Shown here piece after piece: positions 1 to 7,096 of a stretch of DNA of 47,436 nt (position 1 is its first letter; each line of letters starts with the position of its first letter). A program made the translations under genes and the position numbers. Origin of the DNA: Candidatus Altarchaeum sp. GTDB taxonomy: Archaea > Altiarchaeota > Altiarchaeia > Altiarchaeales > Altiarchaeaceae. The stretch is taken from the NCBI GenBank assembly GCA_018260615.1, contig JAGWDQ010000084.1, forward strand, positions 1 through 47,436. The letters run 5' to 3'. Under the pieces are notes generated by a model. That model saw nothing but the letters and a program-made list of their open reading frames with translations. It searched no databases and was not told the origin of the DNA.

Positions 1-1
1 A

Positions 2-280
2 GCACATAATAATTTAGGAGTTTTATTGCAAAATTTAAAACGCTATGAAGAAGCAGAGAAAGAATACAGAGAAGCAATACGGATAAATCCAAATTATGCC
101 GATGCACATTATAATTTAGCATGTTTGTATTCTGTTAAAAATGACTTGAAAAAAGCAATTGATTGGCTGAAAAAAGCAATTGAAATTGATGAAAAATATA
201 AAGAAATGGCAAAAGAAGATAAGGACTTTGAGAATATTAAAGATGGAAAGGACTTTAAAGATGCAATTGGACGGGTGTAA
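2..280 (+). CDS. TPR repeat protein, 5' truncated by window edge
   Basis: The reading frame is open from base 2, so the gene begins before the window; the first possible internal start (TTG at 26) is not convincing. The visible part holds TPR-type helices: AHNNLGVLL, then YEEAEKEYREAIRINP, then ADAHYNLACLYS and a last helix pair rich in Lys and Glu. The spacing and the NP/ADAH signature are typical of 34-residue tetratricopeptide repeats, which act as protein-protein interaction scaffolds. It resembles the TPR protein at 35196-35873 in repeat style. No signal peptide can be judged because the N-terminus is missing. The partner and function are unknown. Confidence 0.8.
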   Translation, partial: AHNNLGVLLQNLKRYEEAEKEYREAIRINPNYADAHYNLACLYSVKNDLKKAIDWLKKAIEIDEKYKEMAKEDKDFENIKDGKDFKDAIGRV

Positions 281-347
281 AAATTTAAATCAGTAATATT
301 TATCCAATAAAATTTTGGAAGAATTGAAAAATTTAAAATAAAACAAC

Positions 348-379
348 AATGTTGTATAACAAAAATGTTGTATAACAAA
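348..379. repeat. tandem 16-bp repeat, two copies
   Basis: AATGTTGTATAACAAA occurs twice head to tail. The upstream ACAACAATGTTGT makes the left end palindromic. The function is unknown. Confidence 0.7.
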
Positions 380-441
380 ATTGTTATGAAAATGGTATTT
401 ATCTAGCTAATTGGATTTTTACTTTGTCATATTTGATTTTG

Positions 442-477
442 TTGTTATTTTTATTGTTATTTTTATTGTTATTTTTA
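442..477. repeat. tandem 12-bp repeat, three perfect copies
   Basis: TTGTTATTTTTA is repeated three times without a mismatch in noncoding DNA. It is probably a simple-sequence expansion. Confidence 0.85.
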
Positions 478-614
478 AATTTATTTAAAAATCTCCGAAT
501 GAAATGGGGTGGTTTTTTCACACTTAATTTTTTAAGCGGATAAACAAATCCGTTGTTTTTATTATTAATAATTAAAACGCGTCATAATTAAATTACATCA
601 GATATAATTAAAAA

Positions 615-863
615 ATGGATGTGGTTGTGATTCCGATAGGCAATTTGGGATGGGTGAGAATACCCGAAACGGTATTAGAGCAATGCCGCATTGAACAAGA
701 GGTCATCTTAAATGTTAAAGACGACAAGGTTGTTATTAAGCCAATAAGAAACGAACCGAGAAAGGGTTGGAAAGAATCCTTTAAAAAAATGGCAGAAAAC
801 AAAGACGACAAATTGATTATTGATGATGTGATTGATTCGTATCTTGAAGAATGGGAATGGTAA
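615..863 (+). CDS. AbrB/MazE-like antitoxin
   Basis: This 82-residue protein has an N-terminal swapped-hairpin (AbrB/SpoVT/MazE) pattern: a beta strand with IGNLGWVRIP, then LEQCRIEQEVILNVKDDKVV, then VIKPI. That fold binds operator DNA. The acidic C-terminal tail (about residues 50-82, ending EEWEW) would wrap the toxin, as known for MazE. It lies four bases before a MazF-like gene, the usual antitoxin-first order, so the pair probably autoregulates its own promoter. The assignment rests on fold pattern and neighbourhood, not on strong identity to one named family member. Confidence 0.8.
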   Translation: MDVVVIPIGNLGWVRIPETVLEQCRIEQEVILNVKDDKVVIKPIRNEPRKGWKESFKKMAENKDDKLIIDDVIDSYLEEWEW

Positions 864-867
864 CAAA

Positions 868-1200
868 ATGGATACAAAAATAATAAACCAATACGACATT
901 TTCCTCATTTCCCTTGATCCCACAATTGGTCATGAGATAAAAAAGGTGCGACCATGTGTTGTTATCTCCCCTAATGAGATGAATGAATATATCTCAACGG
1001 TTATCATTGCGCCTATGACTACAAAAACACATTCCTACCCGATTCGTGTTCCCGTTGAATTCAATGGAAAAAGAGGTGAGATAGTGTTAGATCAAATTCG
1101 CACTGTTGACAAAAGAAGATTGATTAAGAAAATTGGAAAAGTAGATGAAAACACAATAAATAATATAAAGTCGGTTATAAAAGAGATGTTGGTTGACTGA
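868..1200 (+). CDS. MazF/PemK-like endoribonuclease toxin
   Basis: This 110-residue protein matches the MazF/PemK toxin fold. It has an early YDIFLISLDPTIGHEIKKVRPCVVISP segment pattern (G-E-x-x-x-x-RP-x-VV), a central TVIIAPMTT strand, and RGEIVLDQIRTVDKRRL carrying the conserved QIRTVDK. These residues build the RNA-cleaving site of family members. The start at 868 is chosen because it gives the usual MazF N-terminus; an in-frame ATG at 832 lies inside the upstream gene and would add non-homologous residues. It forms a two-gene operon with the antitoxin at 615-863. MazF enzymes cut mRNA at short sequences under stress; the specificity here is unknown. Confidence 0.88.
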   Translation: MDTKIINQYDIFLISLDPTIGHEIKKVRPCVVISPNEMNEYISTVIIAPMTTKTHSYPIRVPVEFNGKRGEIVLDQIRTVDKRRLIKKIGKVDENTINNIKSVIKEMLVD

Positions 1201-1249
1201 ATAAGGGTTAAATTTTTTGATAAATTTTGACATTTAATAAATTTTTAGG

Positions 1250-1909
1250 ATGGAAATAATCTTCGTTCCGTGTTATTATACTAAGGAAATTTCAGGGGAA
1301 TTGCTGAATGAATTGTTAAAGTATGTAGAAGGTGTTGGAAAAACAGGAATAACTTATGTCATTCAGCACGAAAAAAACGCTCATCAGTTAAAAAAATTTC
1401 TTGAAGAAAATAAAAAGCATGCAATCATTTGCGGAAAAATTTTGGGCTGCGATATTTCAAATGCAAAGAACCATGAGGCGGAAGTTGAAAAATTTATATA
1501 TGTCGGCTCGGGAAAATTTCATCCTTATAATTTGAAGGCACGGATTGGGAAAGATGTATTGATTTTGGATCCGATTTCGCAAACGATAACAAAAATTTCA
1601 GATGATGAAATAAAGTTGATGGAAAGAAAAAGATATGCGCGAATAGCAAAGGCATCCCTCGCAAGGACTTATGGAATTCTCGTTTCTCTGAGAACATACC
1701 AAATGAACATAGAGAAGGCATTTCAGCTGAAGGAAAAAATAGAATCCGCGGGAAGGAAGGCATTTATATTTGTCGGAAATGATATAAACGATTCAAATTT
1801 ATTGGGTTTTGAAGTTGATGCATTCGTAAATACTGCCTGTCCGAGAATTAACGAAGATGAATTTTCAAAGGTAATAATAAATGCGGATGAGGTTGAATAT
1901 ATTTTGTAA
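1250..1909 (+). CDS. Dph2-like protein lacking domain 1
   Basis: This 219-residue protein matches domains 2 and 3 of archaeal Dph2, the radical 4Fe-4S enzyme that starts diphthamide synthesis on elongation factor 2. Visible landmarks are the GKILGCDIS motif (Cys67, the family's second cluster ligand), VGSGKFHPYNL, LDPISQ, KRYARIAKA and NTACPRI (Cys197, the third ligand). The family is usually about 330-350 residues and has a first domain with another cluster cysteine. Here the protein starts exactly at the strand (IIFVP) that follows that domain, and no open frame upstream supplies it. Two of the three ligands are therefore present. It could be a degraded gene, a regulatory paralogue, or one half of a split enzyme. 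Confidence 0.85.
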   Translation: MEIIFVPCYYTKEISGELLNELLKYVEGVGKTGITYVIQHEKNAHQLKKFLEENKKHAIICGKILGCDISNAKNHEAEVEKFIYVGSGKFHPYNLKARIGKDVLILDPISQTITKISDDEIKLMERKRYARIAKASLARTYGILVSLRTYQMNIEKAFQLKEKIESAGRKAFIFVGNDINDSNLLGFEVDAFVNTACPRINEDEFSKVIINADEVEYIL

Positions 1910-2175
1910 CAATAAAATACAACAATAAAAGAAAAATTTTAAATGAAAATTTTAAACAAATGGGTAATTCTTAATAAATTTTTCTGAAGTTTTGCGTTTT
2001 TACTTTTTTGATAAATTTATATTTATAAAAGTAATTTTTTAAGAAATCGGCAAATAAATTTTCCTATGTCTGAAATCCAAAAAATATGCATAGTTATACA
2101 TTTAGTCACAATAATTTAACAATCTTGAAAATTTTGCCATACAATGTAAAAAATATTTGAGATACAACCAATATA
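1910..2175. other. AT-rich intergenic region, no gene seen
   Basis: These 266 bases contain only A+T-rich sequence. A string of the type TAATTCTTAATAAATTT occurs here (about 1969) and again before the disrupted tRNA (about 2884). It may include a promoter for the HEPN/MNT operon. Confidence 0.4.
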
Positions 2176-2541
2176 ATGAAACGGGAAACCAAAATTTGGC
2201 GGGACAAAGCAAACAGGGACTTTGAAGTGGCGAAAAAACTTTTTGATGGAGGAGATTATACATATTGCTCTTTTTGGTGCCAACAGGCAGCTGAGAAAGC
2301 ACTTAAAGCCCTGCTTTTAGAAAAAACAGGTATTTTGATACCTACCCACGATCTCGTATTGTTATCAAAAAAACTGGGTGCCCCTTATAGCATCATCTAT
2401 CTTTGTAAAGAACTATCTCCTGTTTACATGGAAAGCAGATATCCCGATGTGGAAGAGTTTAGAGAATACACAAAAGAAGAAAGTGAAACAGATTTAAAAA
2501 ATTCAAATGAAATTTTACAATGGGTCGAAAAAAACATATAA
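2176..2541 (+). CDS. HEPN domain protein (toxin-antitoxin partner)
   Basis: This 121-residue all-helical protein has the HEPN signature seen beside minimal nucleotidyltransferases: WRDKANRDFEVAKKL at the start, then CSFWCQQAAEKALKALLL, then PTHDLVLL, then ESRYPDVEEF. HEPN proteins are RNases or their relatives, and in HEPN/MNT pairs they act as the toxin. A clear R-x4-6-H catalytic motif is not obvious, so activity is uncertain. The 3' end overlaps the next gene by 22 bases, which implies translational coupling. The start ATG at 2176 sits directly before the conserved first helix. Confidence 0.88.
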   Translation: MKRETKIWRDKANRDFEVAKKLFDGGDYTYCSFWCQQAAEKALKALLLEKTGILIPTHDLVLLSKKLGAPYSIIYLCKELSPVYMESRYPDVEEFREYTKEESETDLKNSNEILQWVEKNI

Positions 2542-2837
2542 TTGAAGTTTTGGAAGACTTTAAGAAGGAAACATCAAAAAAAATACCTATCTCAAAAATC
2601 ATTTTTTTCGGAAGTAGAGTGACTGGAAAACCGCGTGAATACAGCGATATTGATATGATTGTGGTTTCCCGGAAATTTAAAGGTATGAAATTTAGGGAGC
2701 GTGTTACTCAAATGTATGACTACTGGAATCTATATTATCCCGTAGATTTCCTCTGCTACACACCAGAGGAGTTCGAAAAGAAAAAGACGATGGGTGGGAT
2801 AGTTCGTGAGGCGGTTGTGAATGGCATTGAGATTTGA
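2520..2837 (+). CDS. MNT-type minimal nucleotidyltransferase
   Basis: This 105-residue protein has the polymerase-beta-like nucleotidyltransferase core: FFGSRVTGKPREYSDIDMIVV, i.e. GS-x9-SD-I-D with the two metal-binding aspartates, and a third acidic residue in PVDFLCYTP. MNT partners AMPylate or otherwise neutralise HEPN toxins in studied systems. It overlaps the HEPN gene at 2176-2541 in a different frame, so the two form one operon. No membrane segment or extra domain is present. The chemistry is inferred from the family, not shown by the sequence alone. Confidence 0.9.
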   Translation: MGRKKHIIEVLEDFKKETSKKIPISKIIFFGSRVTGKPREYSDIDMIVVSRKFKGMKFRERVTQMYDYWNLYYPVDFLCYTPEEFEKKKTMGGIVREAVVNGIEI

Positions 2838-2910
2838 GGAAAAAATTTTAAACAAAATTTTAAACAAAATTTTAACAAAAGCGTAATTCTTAATAAATTT
2901 TAATCTTTAT

Positions 2911-3008
2911 GGGTTTGTGGTCTAGCGGTTATAACCTCACTCCGTTCGGATATTTAAAATTTCTCACAGAAATTTTAAATGATGTCTGCCTCACACGCAG
3001 AAGGTCCC
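2911..3008 (+). pseudogene. disrupted tRNA-Val(CAC)-like gene
   Basis: Bases 2911-2932 look like the acceptor strand and D-arm of a tRNA (GGGTTTGTGGTCTAGCGG). A 48-base palindromic repeat (2933-2980) follows. Bases 2979-3008 are then identical to the anticodon arm and variable region of the intact tRNA-Val at 3121-3150, including the CAC anticodon. The T-arm and 3' acceptor are not found; bases 3009 onward turn into an unrelated hairpin (GCCTTTTCTT against AAGAAAATGCGGGC). The interruption falls in the D-loop, where archaeal tRNA introns are rare. With the T-arm gone, a broken gene is more likely than a spliced one. Confidence 0.75.
2933..2980 (-). repeat. palindromic tail-plus-hairpin element inside tRNA
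   Basis: The element reads AACCTCACTCCGTTCGGATA followed by a hairpin (AAAATTTC, loop TCACA, GAAATTTT). The same design, tail plus hairpin, is found at 45084-45227, 47224-47273 and elsewhere. Against the intact tRNA the insert lies exactly between TTAT and GATG. Confidence 0.75.
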
Positions 3009-3072
3009 TGCAGCCGCCTTTTCTTAAAAAGAAAATGCGGGCGAAAAGAAAAATTTTAAAACAAAACCATAA

Positions 3073-3079
3073 TTTATAA
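3073..3079 (+). promoter_or_regulatory. TATA-like box of the tRNA-Val gene
   Basis: TTTATAA is centred about 24 bases before the first base of the tRNA, the expected place for an archaeal TATA box. Confidence 0.6.
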
Positions 3080-3099
3080 CACTAAATTTAACATCTAAT

Positions 3100-3173
3100 G
3101 GGCTTGTAGTCTAGTGGTTTATGATGTCTGCCTCACACGCAGAAGGTCCCCAGTCCGAATCTGGGCAAGCCCA
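3100..3173 (+). tRNA. tRNA-Val(CAC)
   Basis: The cloverleaf can be folded by hand. The acceptor GGGCTTG pairs with CAAGCCC, with discriminator A at 3173. The D-arm contains the AGTGGTT loop. The anticodon stem TCTGC/GCAGA closes the loop CTCACAC with anticodon CAC. The T-stem CCCAG/CTGGG closes the loop TCCGAAT. The CCA end is not encoded. The gene lies 10 bases before rnp2 on the same strand, so the two may share a transcript. Confidence 0.97.
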
Positions 3174-3183
3174 TATTATAAAA

Positions 3184-3588
3184 ATGAAATTACCTCCGGG
3201 AATAAGGGAAAGAAAAAGATATGTAATTTTCAAAGTTGTTTCAGAAAACGACAGGCGATTTTCAAAGGAAGAAATTTTACGAGGTTGCTTATATGCAGTT
3301 CATTCATTTTTGGGCGATAATAGAATGGGTGACGCAAATATTTATCTTATTGACTGGAATGAAAATTTAGGCATTGGAATTTTAAAGACGACACACAAAA
3401 CGAAAGACGATGTTATTGTTGCATTATCTTTACTTTCCGCAATAAACGAAACAAAAATTTCAATTATTCCGCTAAACACAACCGGAACTATAAAAAAAGC
3501 AAAAGAAATTATTATGTCTTTAAAATCAGTTGAAAAGACATTATGGAACAAAACAGAAGACAAAAATAAAACAGAAGATAAAATTTAA
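3184..3588 (+). CDS. rnp2: RNase P protein component 2 (Rnp2/Pop5)
   Basis: This 134-residue protein matches archaeal Rnp2, the Pop5 homologue that, paired with Rnp3, activates the RNase P RNA for 5' maturation of tRNA. Landmarks are the N-terminal LPPGIRERKRYVIFKV, a central GIGILKTTHKTKDDVIVALSLL strand-helix unit with INETKISI, and the C-terminal TTGTIKKAKEII, the typical end of the fold. The last 20 residues are a Lys/Asn/Glu-rich tail. The start is set at 3184 because longer frames run back into the tRNA. Its position 10 bases after tRNA-Val suggests cotranscription, and RNase P would process that tRNA's 5' end. Confidence 0.9.
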   Translation: MKLPPGIRERKRYVIFKVVSENDRRFSKEEILRGCLYAVHSFLGDNRMGDANIYLIDWNENLGIGILKTTHKTKDDVIVALSLLSAINETKISIIPLNTTGTIKKAKEIIMSLKSVEKTLWNKTEDKNKTEDKI

Positions 3589-3592
3589 AAAA

Positions 3593-4714
3593 ATGCCACA
3601 GAAACCAAAGTCAAAATTTAACATGTCTAAAAAAACAATTTTTAGAAGAATCGGAGAAGAAGAAACGAACTATGCAACCCATCATTTATACAGGTATCCG
3701 GGACAATTTGTTCCCCAAATTCCGGGATTTTTAATTGAGAAATTTTCAAAAAAGTACGATGTTGTTTTAGACCCTTTTTGCGGCAGCGGAACAACCCTGG
3801 TTGAGGCAAATTTACTGCATCGTAACTCTTACGGAACAGATGTCCATCCGATTGCGAGATTAGTTACGAAGGTCAAAACCAGAAAAATAAGTATGAGCAA
3901 TGATGAATTAATAACAATAACCAATATAAATCCGGATTTTGACGATTTTGATGAAATTGCAGAGGAATGCAAAAAATTTGAATATAGTTACCTTTTTAAC
4001 AGGGAAAATTTAATGCCGCTCTTAAAGCTCCGAAAAGAAATTTATGAAAATTATACGGATGATATAAGAAATTTTTTACTTGTCTGCCTGCTTTCTATTG
4101 TAAAGTCCTGTGCAAATATTGACGAGCATAAAGTAAGAATAGTAAGAGAGAAAAAAGATGCAATAAATGTGTTTGAAATTTTTAAGCAAACTGTCCGTGT
4201 AAATTTAAAAAAACTTGCATCTCTTAATACGGATGTGTTTGCGGAAGTGCTTAACTGCAACGCAAAGAAAATTTCCCTTGACAATAATACAGTTGATTTG
4301 GTTGTTACATCCCCTCCTTATTTAAATGCGTTAAACTATATAAAAATCCACCACATAGAAATGGCGTTGCTCAACGAGAGAGCCGATGAAAAAAATTATA
4401 TAGGAGTTGATAAGGTAACTGACGGAACCGGAAGCAGCAGCGATGCAGGTAAAAAGTTAATGGCGATAGAAATTTATTTTAAGGACATGGAAAATGCAAT
4501 TTCGGAAATTTCCAGAGTTCTGAAAAGCAGCGGAGTATGTGGTATGATTGTAGATAAAGACAGGAAAATAAAAAATGTAAGGTTTAAATTTGCCAGTGAA
4601 TTAATTGAGAGGGCAAAAAATTATAACATGGTGTTAGAGGATAAATTTTACAGATACGCAACGAAGGAAAATAAAAGCGAAGGTGAAAGAATACTGGTGT
4701 TTAGGAAAATTTAA
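3593..4714 (+). CDS. DNA amino-methyltransferase (N4-C/N6-A type)
   Basis: This 373-residue protein has a SAM-binding motif DPFCGSGTT near residue 60 and a catalytic TSPPY near residue 238. SPPY is usual for N4-cytosine enzymes. The order (motif I first, then IV) and the YPGQFVPQIP entry segment fit a family of orphan archaeal and bacterial modification enzymes. No endonuclease gene is adjacent, so an orphan or regulatory methylase is plausible; an RNA substrate cannot be excluded given its neighbours (tRNA, rnp2). The start at 3593 follows the rnp2 stop by four bases; a longer in-frame form would overlap rnp2 and adds only a Lys-rich segment. Confidence 0.85.
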   Translation: MPQKPKSKFNMSKKTIFRRIGEEETNYATHHLYRYPGQFVPQIPGFLIEKFSKKYDVVLDPFCGSGTTLVEANLLHRNSYGTDVHPIARLVTKVKTRKISMSNDELITITNINPDFDDFDEIAEECKKFEYSYLFNRENLMPLLKLRKEIYENYTDDIRNFLLVCLLSIVKSCANIDEHKVRIVREKKDAINVFEIFKQTVRVNLKKLASLNTDVFAEVLNCNAKKISLDNNTVDLVVTSPPYLNALNYIKIHHIEMALLNERADEKNYIGVDKVTDGTGSSSDAGKKLMAIEIYFKDMENAISEISRVLKSSGVCGMIVDKDRKIKNVRFKFASELIERAKNYNMVLEDKFYRYATKENKSEGERILVFRKI

Positions 4715-4723
4715 TTTTTTGAG

Positions 4724-4864
4724 CGTACAGGAAAGTTCGTTTTATTGTTCTCTCACACCAAGACACGGAGACACAAAGGAGAAATATACTGAAAACTACA
4801 AGTTTTCAATCTTTAAAAATCTGCTGATTTTTAAATACTCTGTGACTTTGTGGCTTTGTGTGAG
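4724..4864. repeat. dispersed inverted-repeat element, copy 1
   Basis: CGTACAGGAAAGTTCG and the following T-rich run, CACCAAGACACGGAGACAC and TGTGACTTTGTGGCTTTGTG recur at 47194-47436. The outer arms form an imperfect inverted repeat. Between them lie two small perfect hairpins (GAAAAC/GTTTTC and AAAAATC/GATTTTT, about 4790-4836) that are absent from the other copy at that point. A fragment (AGGAAAGTTCGTTT) is also seen at 33043. Confidence 0.75.
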
Positions 4865-4985
4865 CATTTTTTAATTTTTATAAATTTATGAAATTTCAAC
4901 TTCACTTTCGTAAATTTTCTCATACTTTTTCTCATGCCGATACACTGAAAGAGCTGCCGATACACTGAACCGTTTTAAATTTTTT
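4865..4985. other. convergent intergenic spacer
   Basis: This short stretch lies between convergent genes. The phrase GCCGATACACTGAA is repeated at about 4935 and 4956. No gene is seen. Confidence 0.4.
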
Positions 4986-6953
4986 TTAAAATTTTATTTC
5001 ATTAACTCTTTCCCAGTCGTTTTCATTCAAAACAACGATTTTATCATCGCCAATTATATACAAATAATCATTTATGTAGATTGCCCTTCTGGCAGAAATT
5101 TCGCTGACCGCTTTTATCAGTTTCAATTTATCATCTTTATACGAAAAAACATACCCTCCTTTACTGCCCGGCAGGAAAAATATTTCGTGCTTCGTGTCTA
5201 ACAAAAATGCGTGATGCGTGTTTAGAATATCTGACCACGACTCGTCCAAAAGGTATTTATCTGATTCTTTCGGATTTTTCACATCCGAAACATCAAACAG
5301 GGAAATTTTTACCTGCCAGTTTTCTTTTCCGATGCCTAAAATTTTGTCTTTTGTGAGGGGATGCAGATAAGATGAATATCCGGGAATCTTCAGCTCGCCC
5401 TTTAATTCCGGTTTTTGCGGATCGGATAAGTCCAGAACATAGAAAGGATCTATCTGGCGGAATGTAACTAAATAACCCTTATCTCCGATAAACCTTGCCG
5501 AATAAATTTTCTCTGTTTTGCCCAAATCCTTTACAGCACCCAAAATTTTCAAATTTTTATCCAGAACATAAACATCATTTGCCGATTCGCTCCTGCCAAA
5601 TCCGAAACTGCCACCTCCGAAACGCTCACCGACAGTTGTGGCAATTCTTAAATTTCCCTGATATTCGTCCAAAGCAAACTGGTTTAACGGAAACCCGGGA
5701 ACACTACCTGTTGCTGTTACTTCAAATTTTTCCAGTCCGATCTTTACGAGCCCGCTCTTTTCCAGTTCTCTTTTTTCCTTCCCGTAATAGTCAGACATTC
5801 TGTTGTTCATTTCGTTTCCAATCTTTAGTTGTTCGTCATTTGTCAATGTCTTACTATATTTTTCAAAAATGGTTTGCAGTTCCATCAGTTTGGCCTGGTC
5901 GCTGATGTCATAACTTTCTAACTTTTTGAGCTTTTCCAAAATTTCTTTTGGAAATAAGTCAGAACATTCTTCCCTGAAAAATTTGGACGCAAACTTAAAC
6001 ACGCTCTCCTGATAATAATAAGTAACATATATCGCGTTTTCTGACATATACACAATTGATTGACTGTATGAGCCAACAAATGAAATTTTGTTTTCAACTT
6101 CACCCGAAACCGGATTCAATATTATCGCTGAAAAGGTAACATCTGTCTGAACAGGTGAAACGGGGTGATAAATTTCTTTACATTCAATAACTAACGGATT
6201 TTCTCCAATCGTTAATGGCATTATCGGGCAGGGGTTGTATTCATTAATATAATTTCTTAAAACCAGATAAATTTTGCCATTGTAAAGCCGGGAAGTGACG
6301 ATTGATGTGTCATTTAATTTTATATCCCACTTTTTTACTGGGGACTTGGGATTAGAAACATCATAGCCCCCAATATTTTGGCTTGAAAAAATTACTAAAA
6401 CATCCTTTGTCAGAAGCAAGTTACCTGTGTTGTTGATTTCACCGTCAAGCGATAAATCAGCGGGAGGGAAGGCGTTGATGATGTTTGTTTTTGGTTCTTC
6501 GTAATAAGACGGAGATATTTTTTCTTCCATCATTAGCTCTCTTTTCAGATATGTCCATTTTCTTTCGGGGGAAAAATAAATTTTCTTGCCGTCTGTTTTG
6601 ACAATATCCGGTTCATCAATACCCTCCACCTGGACATTGGTTTCTGAAACCCTTTCAAAATAAGTGCCATCGCCAGTTGGTGCGCCAATTTTTTGGGTAC
6701 CGCCTTCAGCAAAAGCAAGGTCAGATGTCTGTGCAGTCATCATTGTATTAGATCGCAATCCGTAAGAATAATATCCCTGTGCCGTCTTTGTTTCTTCCAG
6801 ATAACTTTTAAAGTCCTCTGCGGAGGAAAATTTTTCAATTGCAGAAATTTGTGTTGTATTCTCTTTTGGTTTTTCTTCAATACATCCGCTAATCAAAACA
6901 ATTCCGATTACTACTAATGCCAAAATTCCTACCACTATATTTTTTGTATCCAT
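4986..6953 (-). CDS. secreted beta-propeller lipoprotein
   Basis: This 655-residue protein begins with a signal peptide ending in a lipobox (VLISGC, Cys24), so it is probably lipid-anchored on the outer face of the membrane. The rest matches the archaeal beta-propeller family distantly related to WD40 (the DUF/COG4880 type): FSSAEDFKSYL near the start, TNVQVEGIDEPDIVKTDGKKIYF, then repeated strands such as FPLNQFALDEYQGNLRIATT, IYSARFIGDKGYLVTFRQIDPFYVLDLSDP and SSYLHPLTKDKILGIG. The ligand is unknown. It is a paralogue of the next gene upstream (7097-9736), which carries the same motifs on a membrane-bound regulator-like base. The two are separated by 143 A+T-rich bases. Confidence 0.88.
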   Translation of the reverse strand: MDTKNIVVGILALVVIGIVLISGCIEEKPKENTTQISAIEKFSSAEDFKSYLEETKTAQGYYSYGLRSNTMMTAQTSDLAFAEGGTQKIGAPTGDGTYFERVSETNVQVEGIDEPDIVKTDGKKIYFSPERKWTYLKRELMMEEKISPSYYEEPKTNIINAFPPADLSLDGEINNTGNLLLTKDVLVIFSSQNIGGYDVSNPKSPVKKWDIKLNDTSIVTSRLYNGKIYLVLRNYINEYNPCPIMPLTIGENPLVIECKEIYHPVSPVQTDVTFSAIILNPVSGEVENKISFVGSYSQSIVYMSENAIYVTYYYQESVFKFASKFFREECSDLFPKEILEKLKKLESYDISDQAKLMELQTIFEKYSKTLTNDEQLKIGNEMNNRMSDYYGKEKRELEKSGLVKIGLEKFEVTATGSVPGFPLNQFALDEYQGNLRIATTVGERFGGGSFGFGRSESANDVYVLDKNLKILGAVKDLGKTEKIYSARFIGDKGYLVTFRQIDPFYVLDLSDPQKPELKGELKIPGYSSYLHPLTKDKILGIGKENWQVKISLFDVSDVKNPKESDKYLLDESWSDILNTHHAFLLDTKHEIFFLPGSKGGYVFSYKDDKLKLIKAVSEISARRAIYINDYLYIIGDDKIVVLNENDWERVNEIKF

Positions 6954-7096
6954 TTTAAAATTTTATTTTAATTTTTATTTTATAAATTTATTTTGCATTT
7001 ACTTTTATTTTTAAATTTCCGCTTTTTGCATTTACTTTTTTTGTTCCCTTTGTTTTTGTTGTGGTTTTCATATTCATTTTTATTATTTTATCACAA

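Larger units (their letters stand above)
281..614. other. AT-rich intergenic region with short repeats
   Basis: No gene is visible in these 334 bases. The stretch holds a duplicated 16-mer (348-379), three perfect 12-base repeats (442-477) and a short inverted repeat around 535-556 (GCGGATAAACAAATCCG). The latter might be the end of an upstream transcript or an operator for the toxin-antitoxin pair that follows; this is inference only. Confidence 0.5.

Noticed and set aside
3114..3320. Open frames starting within the tRNA-Val gene
   Set aside because: They begin inside the tRNA; rnp2 homology begins at the ATG at 3184.
4683..4874. Small frame through the dispersed repeat after the methyltransferase
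   Set aside because: Composed of inverted-repeat sequence with no coding character.
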